64,000 nucleotides of DNA from Galbula dea (taxonomy: Eukaryota; Chordata; Aves; Piciformes; Galbulidae): NCBI GenBank assembly GCA_013399015.1, contig VWZX01009005.1, positions 1,324,716 to 1,388,715 of the forward strand, in the 5' to 3' direction. The notes below the pieces were generated by a model. The model saw nothing but the letters and a program-made list of their open reading frames with translations, searched no databases and had not been told where the DNA came from. The stretch's first letter is position 1, and every line of letters starts with the position of its first letter. Positions 13,201-25,200 of this stretch are shown one piece after another. Both the position numbers and the translations under genes were made by a program.

Positions 13201-16200
13201 TTTGGCACATACTGAAATTCGCTGCTCACTTGCAGTTTGAATCTATAAAGCCAACAGGAACCAAGTTACAGTAGTTACAGAAAAAGGAGCCAAGATCAAA
13301 AGTCTCAGATTCCTACCCTCGGTTTCAGCTCTCCAAATTTCAGTTTCTCACCTTCCTGAGTTGGCAAAACAGTGTTAAACCAGTGTTAAAATACAGTAAA
13401 AAATCAACTGTTGAAATCATGCCCCCTTTTCACTTTAGGAAGGACCATGACTCATAAGCAGGTCCACATTCATTAATGATTTAAAAATCAGAGAGTTGTC
13501 TAAGAATGTAGTTTGTACCTGATAACAGCAGCACGTATAGTAACTCTGGGAATGTAGAATACATAGCACAGCATCTGCTTACCAGCATTTTGAACCCTGT
13601 GTCCTTTACCTCTGGGGAGGCCAGTGAACACTGTACCCTGTCTATTTTAAGATAGTCTCTCCTCAGTTGTTTCAGTAATCTGCTGCATGAAGTTAAACAA
13701 ATTATTTGTGGCCTGGGCTGCAAAGGTTCTGAAAACCTATTGCTTTTAGAGATGCTCTACTTTGACTTCTCTGCTTCTCTACACAATGGGGCTATGAGTC
13801 CCTGATTTTTCACTGAGACTCAGTACCTCAGTTAGGCTTAGTGCCCCTGGAGAACACTGAATGTAAGGTCATAGAGGTCAAATTTTATTATTAGCTGTAA
13901 ACAAATGGGCAGCTTCTATCTAAATATTGATTTTAATTATTTATACATAGTTCCTCACAATGAAATTATGGAGGAAAACTCAAATTTCTTTCTCTGTTCA
14001 TATTTTTAAAGAAGGATTGACTAATGTCTGAATGCTAAGAAATGTGCATTGGCATCTGATACAAAGCCTACTTAAGCTAATGTGGGTAGTTTTTTTTATT
14101 TGTCACTGCATCAGGCCCTTAACAGAAATCATTGTCATCTCTGTTTAAATTCCAAGTCAGTGCATCTCCAGTTTTTCAGTCAATCTCTTGGCTGCCTAAT
14201 GTTGCTCTTTCAAAGGAACAATTGCTGTGTGACCTTGAATTCTACTCCTGCCTGTTCCTGGTGTTTTCTCCTGCAGCAGCTTTTGCATATGCATCACTCC
14301 TAGTAGAGCAACTTATTTCCAGCCAAGAAGACTGAAACACTGTAACACTGATTTGGAGAGTCCTTCTGCTTCTGGAAACCCGGGCTCAAATTGTGCTTAC
14401 GTGCATGGTGAACATGAGCCTGGTTCTGAAGCAGTCCTGAAGCATGTTGCTCAGCAGGTTATTTTTGTGACACTATCACTGTTCCTAAAGTGAGCTCATA
14501 TTTAAGTGCTCCTCTGGATCAGGACAAAATTTGACTAAATTTTACGTTCTTTGCAGGTAAGATTGAATTACTTGTAAGATCAATATAAGTAGCTTAGTGA
14601 TTTGTAAATTCTGAAGGCTGTAGATTTCAAATAACCACACAAATAGAAGTTACTGTTCTCTTAGAAGACCTGTAACACGTGCAGCAGTACTTTGTGTAGA
14701 CATGATGAGCACAATTTCTTTTTACAAAATGTGAAATCTGGTCTCTTCACTGTTTCAGTGTTGAGAGAGATACAAGGTCCAGAAAGGCAGTGGAGCAACA
14801 TTGTTTAATGCCACTTTGTAATCTGACCTATGGATTTTGACCTACAGGTGGCCTTTTTAAGTTGTTTTGATAATATTATTCTCCTACCTATTTGTCCACA
14901 GCACATGTCCCTGGAAGAAATAGAATAGTAGACATCTTCCAGGGAATAACTGAACCTCCCTGGCAGAGCTGGTGGAGACATGTTGCATGTTACCTTCCAG
15001 GACTTTGAGCAGAGCAGATACAGTCAGTCCCTCACTTTCATGGAAGGACACCTGCCCTTATCCTAATCAACAAAAGGAGAAAAGTGATCAATTGAAGCAA
15101 AACCAAAATTTGTAATAGTCTCAGGGATGTGACCTGGAATATCTGGAAAAATATTTTCTTCATATTCTGATATATTACATTTGTTATACAAAAAGAGACC
15201 AGAACACAAATCTCCATATCCCATCCACTTAGCTCACAGCTGACACATGAACGTCATCTAATAATCTCAATATGCTATAATGAAAAAAATAAACATCTTC
15301 CAGCCAAAAAACTCATAGCAGCAAAATATATCTGAGCCTGTTTCATCCAAAACCCCATGCTTCTGACTTAAATTTTTCTAAAAGATAGATGGCTTTTCCT
15401 GCATCCCTTGAAGGCTAACAAAAAGGCATGCTCCAAAGGAGGAAGCAACTTTTCAAGTTAAGGAGCCCTTGTATAGTGCAGCTTGCTGGCAGCTTTCTAC
15501 TTCAATGTAACAGTTGTACTTTCACAATATTGGTTTTGTTATTTTTTAATACTGTTATGGCTTTTTTTTTTTTTTTACTTGTTTTAACCATTTTCCACTT
15601 TCAACATCTTTTAGATGCAATGGCTCACATACTTCTCAACTTTACCCTGAATAAAATTGCTTTGACTGAGCTTAGTGGAGAAAGTATGAATGTTGCCTCT
15701 GGCCTACAGTGTATCTTCATAGAGGAAAGCTATCTCTGTTTTCACTTTGTGCTCTGTAATTCTCTAAATTACTGACAGAGGGATCTGTACATTCCTCTTG
15801 CTAGCTGCCTAGAGAAGGATGCTTAAAAGAAGGGAACAATTTCTACCTTCATTTAATGTCCTGTTTAAGCCTTAAAGTAAAGCTTAGATTCATATTGCCA
15901 TGCTGTCACATAGTTACAGTCTTTGCAATGTTTAGTATTGGGCAAAGTGTCCTCAAGGAGAAGCCAAGAGCTAAATTCAGTGGATGATGGTACACCAATA
16001 AAAGTGAGCCTCCAAAGTGCTGAACACATGTATTTTATTGTTGTCATGAAGGCTGCAGCAGAACCAAGGGGTTTATCTGCCACTGAGATCAGAAATTCCA
16101 TTTGAGACAGACTCCATGCAGAATCTCAGGATAGAGCCTTAAAAAGTTATTCCAGTCTTAGGCAGAACATTATGTTACTTTCTGTCAGAATAATATAAGC

Positions 16201-19200
16201 ATATTAAGCAGGTGAAAAAGCAATGCTAACTGCTACACCCCTTGTGATTGCACTGATTCATGCTGGTGGCATATAGGGCTCTGGAGATCGCTGTTTTTTG
16301 AACCAGCCAGTTCTAGGGTGTAGCTCTATGAGGAGATCCTGTAGAGGAAGATGAAAGTTGTTCTCTGCTCCCCAGATCTGAGCAGCCTCTATTAGTATTA
16401 CCAGGCCTGTGAGAGAGAGATTATGCTTTGCATGAAACCTGGCGTCTGTTTGTCACTTAAATAATTTCAGAGCATATGAGGCTGGAAAGGAAAATTTGAT
16501 TGCTTAAAAGGAAACATATATTTCAGGCCAATAAACTTAAAACTATACCAATATTCAGAAGCTTGATAAAGCCACAGACTGAAGCATTCTGGTCTTCTGG
16601 AGATCAAATTTCTTGTGCCACATGAATAGACGAGATGAAGGTGTTTAGGCACTCTAATTGTCTTTAATACCTGAATGTCATAGATTCATACTTGATTTTT
16701 CTCACAACAAAAGAGTTTTATACTGTCCTGTGCTGTGCTTCTTGAAATGCTGAATGTCTAGATCATGCATGTGTATACTGCAGCACTCATAGCTGCTTTC
16801 CAGTACTTAAAGGGGGACTATAGGATAGAAGAGGAGAGACTTTTTAGGTGGTCAAATTGTGATAAGACAAGGGGGAATGGTTACAAGCTAAAGGAGGGGA
16901 AATTTAGATTAGAGATTGTGAGGAATTTCTTTACCAGGAGGGTGGTTAGGCACTGAAACATGTTGCCCAGAGAGGTTGTGGATGCCCCATCTCTGCCAGT
17001 GTTTAAGGCCAAACTGGATGTGGCCCTGGGCGACTTGGTCTAGCGATTGGCGTCCCTAGCCATGGCAGGGGGGTTGGAACTAGATGATCTTTAAGGTCCC
17101 TTCCAACCTGGCCATTCTATGATTCTATGACTTGCTTATCTGGAGAAGAAATATTGCAAAGAAAAGAGGAAGAATTACTGAGGGCCAGTGGAAAAGTGTA
17201 GACAATGCAACTGCTCCTGCCTTTCAGAAAGTCATGCTGATTTTTGTCTTTACTCTTTCCTAGTGAACTGGACTACCATGATGCTGCAAGTGTCAATGAT
17301 AGATGCCAAAAGATATGTGACCAATGGGACAGCCTGGGAACACTTACTCAGAAGAGGAGAGAGGCTCTGGAGGTAAACCATATAACAATGATCAGCAGCT
17401 CAGCTGAGGCAGGGAGAGGGGAATGAACCATTTGTTCTAGGTCTGGAAGCAGTGCCATTGAGCACCCACTTTGGAATCCAAACAGCAATAAGCTCTTTCC
17501 TCAGATCTCCATTACATTTTGGTGTGGTCTTGCCTGCAAACAGATTGAATTGCTCAGAGCAAATTTGATAGTACTCAGCTGCCAGGCAGCAACAGATGGC
17601 ATGTGGTTCATAGCACCACTCTTTGGAAATTTCATGTCCAGCAAGGATAACCACAGCCATGAGGTGCTTACCTTTTCATATTTGTCTGAGCTGAATCGGG
17701 TGAAATACAGGATAATGGCCACCACTGGGCTAAATTTTGGTAGTGAATATTGCAAAGCACTGAGGTACTTTCCAAAACCTTGTTCCTTAAGAAAAGAGGA
17801 AGTCAACACACTTATGCCAAAGTGGAAAACATATGTCCAGATCTTCCTTTTAATACTTGCAAGAAGTTGTAAAGCAAGATTAGCAGATTTTAATTCATTT
17901 GGAGATAGATCACAAAACCAAAACCACTTAATGTATCAGTACTGAAAAAGTGATTTCATCTGTTATTCTTTGAAGGCATGCTCTCCTTTTCACATGTTGG
18001 ATATGCAAGTATCTTTACTGCAGTTAGTCCTATTGCCTTGAATGAGAATCCTTAAATCAGGTGGTGAAATCAGTCAACAATACAAACAATTGCTTTTGAA
18101 AAGATGAGGCATGACTTTGTGCATGTGTTGGTATGTGTGTGGAGTTAGGTCTTGCCCTAGTAACAAAGGAATGTACCTTTTCCAACCTGCACAGAGGACA
18201 GAGAAATTACTCGAAACAATTGATCAGCTTCACCTGGAGTTTGCCAAAAGAGCGGCACCTTTCAACAACTGGATGGAAGGTGCTATGGAAGACCTACAGG
18301 ACATGTTTATTGTTCATAGCATAGAAGAAATTCAGGTAAATGGTTGTCTATTTTTTGGCTTACAGTCATAGGGAAAACAAGAGAGGAAACTTCTCCTTGG
18401 AGAGTAAGGAAAAAATCCAACATTATCTGCCTTGACATTTTCTTTGTGATCGGAAATGTCTGCTCTGTTATAAATAGGGTTTTTCATTGGTGTAAAAGGA
18501 TATTTTCAGAGATCACAGAAGAAGCAATAGCCCTGATAAAGTCAAAAAGGACTGTTTCCATGGTTGTATCTACATATACTGTTTCCTTTATCTACAGACA
18601 GATGTAGACAAGGGTGTTTGAGAGGCTCAGAGAGAAGCTCTGCTTATTTACTGCAGATCTTCCAGAAACATTAAAGTTTTCATGCTTTCCCTCTCTGTTT
18701 CTGATTTCAGAGTTTAATCTCTGCACATGATCAATTTAAAGCTACTTTGCCAGAGGCAGATGGTGAAAGACAAGCCATACTGTCAATCCAGAATGAAGTT
18801 GAAAAAGTTATTCAGAGCTACAGCATGAGAATAAGCGCAAGCAATCCTTACAGCACTGTTACTGTGGAGGAGATTCGTAGCAAGTGGGAGAAGGTAATGT
18901 ATGCTAAATACACAGAGGCCATTGTACCATACTCTTCTAGTTTAGGAATACTGGCAGTAGTCAGAGAATTTTGTTATAAATCTGTAATTATTCTATATTA
19001 TCAGATGCCACAATGAACTTCCTACAGTATTTTATGCCCTTCCTTTTGTTTGCTAGGCTTGCTTCACAATATCCCATGCTACCATCACTCAATGTCACCT
19101 ACATCCTTTTTGGTGTTTTGGCAGAGAAAGAGAAGCATGTGTTTGGGCTAGTGCAGAGGTGGTGGCTGGCCAGCAGATGGGCCAGGATGTGGCCAGGGGA

Positions 19201-22200
19201 AGCCATCAAAAGAACAGGAAATTACTGTATTCTTTCTCTCAGTATAAAAAGTAGTTTGTGTGTCTCTTCTACCCAGCTGCTTTTCATAACATTTTCACAA
19301 ATGTTATAAAAATTTAGCATTTTGGGGACCATTAATACTATATCAAATTAGATTGAAATTGGCAATTACCTTAAAAAATTGCTGGGGAGGGATTAAAGAG
19401 AGGCTGCTAGAGCAATCATAAAGTTTATTTCATTAGAAGCCAAGTCATAATATGCTGAAGGTAAATGATTGTGTAGAATGTATGAAATCACCAAATACAT
19501 GACTTTACACAGACAAGAACACACTCTCAATGGGTTATGAAAACGAGGCAATAAGGACTCATTTCAAAATCTCTCAGGGCAATCCAGAAGGGTATGCCAA
19601 AACCAGTATTTGCAATTTATTTGAGACCTTGAGATATACAGGATGAACAGAATGTGTCTTATGTTATCCTATTGTAATGGCTGTGCTTGAATACAATGCT
19701 TTGCACTGACTATTAGAACAACTATTTAGAGATTGAAAAATCACCTGTGTTTCAAAGGAAGAAACGAAGTAACTGCTCCAATAGCAGTTCAGGTTGAATA
19801 ATTGTCTTAAACTTGAATCCAGCCAGAGGTGAGAATTTCTCTCTCTCCATGTCAGTCTCTCTGTTCAGGCTGCCCAAGACCATATTAGCAATTTCTTATG
19901 TTAGCACAGACTTGGTAAATACAACAGTGAAGATGTTTCTGGCTTGTCCTTCTGATATCAACCTTCAGGCTAATAAGGAAAATTAGTAACTATAGGAGTA
20001 TTTATTCCATTTGTTTTTAAACTGTTTTGCCTGCTCACACTTAGTGCTCTCCCACTGTAACAGGTGAAGCAGCTGGTGCCTCAGAGGGATCAATCCTTGC
20101 AGGAGGAACTAGCCCGCCAGCACGCTAATGAGCGCCTGCGGCGTCAGTTTGCTGCTCAGGCCAACGTCATTGGGCCATGGATCCAGACCAAGATGGAGGT
20201 GAGGGTCACACTCTGACACAGAAGCTGACCAACAAAGTGGTTTATAAGTTTTTTTATCTCTGCTTTATATTCAGGACAACAGCAATCTCCATGATAGTTC
20301 ACCAGCTGTTTGATCCTAAAATATTTAGTACCTGTGGAAATAAAGTGTGGAAGCTTGTACAATTGGTACCTTGATGGTGAGCAGGAGATGTAGCTTTGAA
20401 AAATCAATCACTAAATAATTACTATTTAGCTTCTGCTTTTGTAAAGGAAAGATACCAGAATCACTGGGATCTCAATTCCAGAAAAAAATGTGCCACAGTT
20501 CTTTTGAAACATGTTTTCTACAGGAAAATTTATTGTCTTCACTACATAAAGGTTTGATTACTATCGCTTCTTAGTGTGAAACTATTGTATATTTATGTGA
20601 ACTTTGGTTAAATTAGCAAATCTGAAGCTTAAATTTTGTGGGGTGGGGGGGTGTGTCTGTTTCTTTTGACAGGAAATTGCCCGTAGCTCTATTGAAATGA
20701 CAGGGCCTTTGGAGGACCAGATGAATCAGCTGAAGCAATATGAGCACAATATCATTAATTATAAACACAACATTGACAAACTGGAAGGAGATCATCAGCT
20801 TATACAAGAAGCCCTCGTGTTTGACAACAAGCACACCAATTATACTATGGAGGTAGCCATTTACTCCCTCTTGTACTTGTTAGTTTATTGTGCCCTCTTC
20901 TGCCATATCTACCTTCCCTAATCTAAAGAAGCTGCAACAGAGGATGGAATTTGACAGACTTTCTGATAATCTCATAAAACTTCATTTATTTTCACTTCTT
21001 TTTACTTTAAGTGAAGAAGTACCCATTTAGAAACCAGTTCCATGTTTTTCTGAAGGCTATTTTTGTTTTTAATGCTCCTTGGTCATAATATGGAGTTAGT
21101 GGCATGGAAAAGGTATCACATAAATATTTAGAGCTGACATTTTGCTTACTGTACTTTTTATACTCTTTGAAGAATATATTTGATTCTTTAATAAATCAGT
21201 ATTTTCTCTCTCATAGCACATCCGTGTTGGATGGGAGCTCCTACTTACCACCATTGCTCGAACTATCAATGAGGTTGAGACTCAGATCCTCACAAGAGAT
21301 GCCAAGGGTATCACCCAAGAACAAATGAATGACTTCAGAGCATCCTTCAATCATTTTGACAGGGTACAGTGCTCCTGCTTTTTCTCAACTAGCAATATTT
21401 ATTGTTCCCAAAAGCAAGTTTCTTTCCATTCCAAATGTAAGCCTTTTTTAAAAGTTGCAGATGCAGTAAGAATAGGCTCTTTTTAAAACAGCAAAGATCA
21501 GTTAACAAAAAATTTACAGCCTTATGAAATCATAGCATTGTACAGATATATCAAAGATTAATTTTTACTCTTAAGTGTAGAGCAAAATTTTAATTTTGCT
21601 AATATGGTTGAGTATTTGTTCCAATAACAGGCAGAACTGGATAAATGTGTGTGGGTTTGGAAGATGACATGCCACTTCATCCTAAGGCAGTGTAGAATGT
21701 TCTATGTACTTGCCAGGGGCTTCCATCTCATTAAATGTAGCTGTATCTGGATTACAGGTTTATTTTTTTATTTGAATCAAAATTTGTCCATCTAGAAATA
21801 GATTTGCAGGGAATATAGTTGGGATATTGATAGCTGTGGAGGAAAATCCTTTATTTTTCTGGCTGTATATAGGAGATAAGAGGCTGTTTTTTTCAGTTGT
21901 CCAATCATAGATGATTAAAACAGTATGGAGAACAATCTGTACATGACTTAGCTCTCTGCTGGCTCTGTGCTCACATGAACTCACCTTCAAAACCGAGCTC
22001 ACATGTCAAATGCTGAAAAAAGATTACTGTCATGCAGCACCAGGATGTTGTCTTTTTCGCAGTACAGCTTCCTGTAGTTAGCAGACTGTGCTTAATCCCC
22101 AATTTATATTCTATTATCACATGAGTTGGCTCCTTCAAATCATTTCAGGATATAGCAAAATGCTACTTTCTTTTCACTGGCATCCTGTTTGTCTAGCTCT

Positions 22201-25200
22201 ACTCAGAGTGATTACCCATACCTGGACTTGATGTGCATAGGATGCTGACAGTCATAGTCCTTTTTGTATTTTTCAAGCAAGGGGAAGATAACATCATAGA
22301 AGCAGAAAAAAATTTCTTGTGGTGGAAGGAAGTAGTAGCATGGATAAATTACATGCCAGTATTTAAGAGACCAATTTAAAGGGAACCAGGGAGCTTGCTC
22401 AAAGATTTGACAGCTCCTAAAGATAAGGATCCTGAATCCTAGTAAATCTTACACCAGATGACCAGATGTATCTTTGCAGTTCATAGATGTGTTCTTTGCC
22501 ATGCTTGTGGCAAGGCTGGTTCAGTGACTGAAGAGATATTAAGGACATTTCTTGGTGCCTCAAAAGGTCTTGAAGGAAGAAGCTAAATCTTACAACAGCC
22601 AGACCCACTGTTATGGATCTTTAGGCTTTGCAGATCCAGTAAGACTTTGAGGACAAGGCCTTAGGAAATGTTGTATGGCCTGTAAAAGGGTGTTGATGTC
22701 ACACAGCTGCAGGCAGGTTGGAGATGGGTTGTGACATTAATGTACATCACAAAAGTGCTTCCCAGCTCTTAAATCCTTGTCTATAGAATTATATAATAGT
22801 TTAGGTTGGAAGGGACCTTTAAAGGTCACCTAGTCCAACCCTCCCTGGGATGACCAGGCTGTGGCCTTTCTTAGGCTATAATGGCTTCAGGCAGTATCTC
22901 TCGTTCCCTTACTTCTGCTGCAGGAAGCCTGAGTGGTCAGGTCAGAAGGGGAAGGAGATAGATGCTTCATCAGTTTCTATGGCCTCAACAACCTTGGTCT
23001 GGAGTGCAAGATCTTACCTTCCCTCATGAGAGAGACAATCCAAAGGCCTTAAAAAAAGGAGGCCTGGAAGGATCATGTCAAGGGACATTTTGCCTATGTC
23101 CCCTTTAGTATACTCCTTCCTTTAGCAGCAGGCATGGGAAATTGGTCTAGGATGACTTTTGCACTGACACAGTGCAACTATTGTGTTCTTAAGTAGCATA
23201 ATGCAAGGTAAAGAAGGGAAGAAGGTAAGATCTAAAACCACTCAGCCAGCAAGACAGGCTTTCTGGCAGAGGAAAGATAGTAGAAACAGTGAAAAAAAGG
23301 AGAAGCTTACACTGATTCAATTACACTGTAATTTAATGGGCAGATGTGGCTCAATCTACACAGGTTGGAAGGAGATATTGAACAAACATGTTTGAGAGAG
23401 GCAGGATTGTTTTTATATCCTTCTTATGTCCTTGCACAGTCAAATATTTAGTGTTGGTGAGTAAAGGAAACCCAGGGTGATTGAGTTACTTCAGGGTACA
23501 CAAAATAATCAGGACTCTGAACTTCAATAATAGATTCTTTTATGGTCTTGGTTACCTTAAATAGAAATGAAGATGAAACTGGTTCATATGACCCTAAGCA
23601 CTAACATGAAGAATACTGGCTTGTCCATGTCAGATAGAGTTAACAGTATATGTAATAATTTTGTTGCATTTAGCATTTCTTAATGCCTGACATAGTTCAA
23701 AAAATACACTGGAAGAATTGGACTGCTATTCACAATGCTGAACAGTCAGAAAAGATCCCAAAAATTAGTACTGATGAGTAGGCTTTAAATACCTAAACAG
23801 AGCAGAATCATTTATGCATGCTATACCTGTGACTTCTGTGGCATTTCTCCAATTTAAGACGTGTCTTAATGTTTGACTTTTAGTGTGTGTTGAGGATGTC
23901 AGCAAAGTACTAATCTGCAGAGCAGCTCCCTTATCCATTTTAAAGAATGTATTTTGGTACACATAAATGTAATCACTTTCTATAGAGTGCTTATAGAAAC
24001 AACTTCTATAGAAACAACTTTCTATAGAAAGTCTGAGGAAGGAACCCTTATCTTCCTCCCCAGGAAGAATATATAACAAAATAAAAACTGTACAGTTTGT
24101 AATCCATGATGGGCCTAAACTTTGCAGTTGTTAATCCTTTGAAAAAGAGCTGAATAATTGGGTGAAGCCATTTTAGATGGCTTCTACATTTTGAATAGCT
24201 GAAAGAGAACTATGCAGTATTTTACAGGTTTTTGTGGGACATGCACCTGATTCTCAAACTTCAGTAAGGGGGCACCATGCACATAAAAATTCTAAGGGCA
24301 GAAGAGCTGTGTTCCTTTCAGTGCATCCACCAGCAGAGGTGTGCTAGCACACAAAGCATTACAAGTCATCCTTCTTGAAGGCAAGCTGTAAATATACTAT
24401 CTCCCCTGGGGCAAAGGGGCAGCCCTCTAGGCTCTTGTGTTTCCAACAGGCATGTACGCACATTGGTACACCAGAGGCTTTTTCTGAGGATGCTACTACT
24501 TACCCACTACTCTTTGCTGAAGGCTGTGCCTGAAGGCACAGTCTAGTTGCAGGTATAAATATAAATCTTTAGCAGCCCTGGTATATTTTCTCCCTTAAAG
24601 TGACTGCATAAGGAAAAAAGAGAAAGTAGGACACAATGTCTGAGTCATGGAAGCAGTTTAGAAGTGTTCAGAATGGTGCATAGCTGAATTATGTTATGCA
24701 GACAAATGAGGACACCAACGGAGATAATGTTGTCAGTCACTGGTGTTGAAGCCTTTGTATGCAGGGATTCTTTATTTCAGATTCAGTATTTTAGTATGCC
24801 AAGATTGCAAAGTGTGTGACAAAATATCTGCAGCTGCTCTGCATGTAATATCCTAATGGCTATTAACATATTCTACTATTGATTTTTGTGCAAACTACAT
24901 ATTTTAAGTAGGAGCTCTGTATGCAGCACAATAGCATCATGTCAGCCTATATTTTACTAATGGGAAAAAAACAGCTCTCTATTAAAAGGAATGACATGAT
25001 CTGGCTCATGCAAGTCAATTAGCATTCAGGAAACTGAAGGATGTATTTAAGAATGCATTACTTTAACTCAGAAGCTCACTCATTTTATAAGGCAACATAT
25101 AAATCTCAAAGGGGAAGGCAAAAATTTTTAGGGACTAATGATGAAACATGGAAGGGGATTTCAGTGTTTTGCTTTGTATTGGCAGGAAGAGATGCACAAG

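Larger units (their letters stand above)
12062..17263 (+). other. ACTN2 intron 12 (5.2 kb)
   Basis: This intron contains a MIR-like relic (12610-12705) and a CR1 3' end (16775-17130). The remainder is AT-rich with no recognised exon or RNA gene. Confidence 0.6.

Noticed and set aside
15428..15775. 115-codon open frame in ACTN2 intron 12
   Set aside because: It runs through a poly-T tract giving a run of phenylalanine and leucine, which mimics a membrane segment by composition alone.
17550..17945. 131-codon open frame in ACTN2 intron 13
   Set aside because: No recognisable protein, intronic position, and base use like the intron around it; the opposite strand is also open here.
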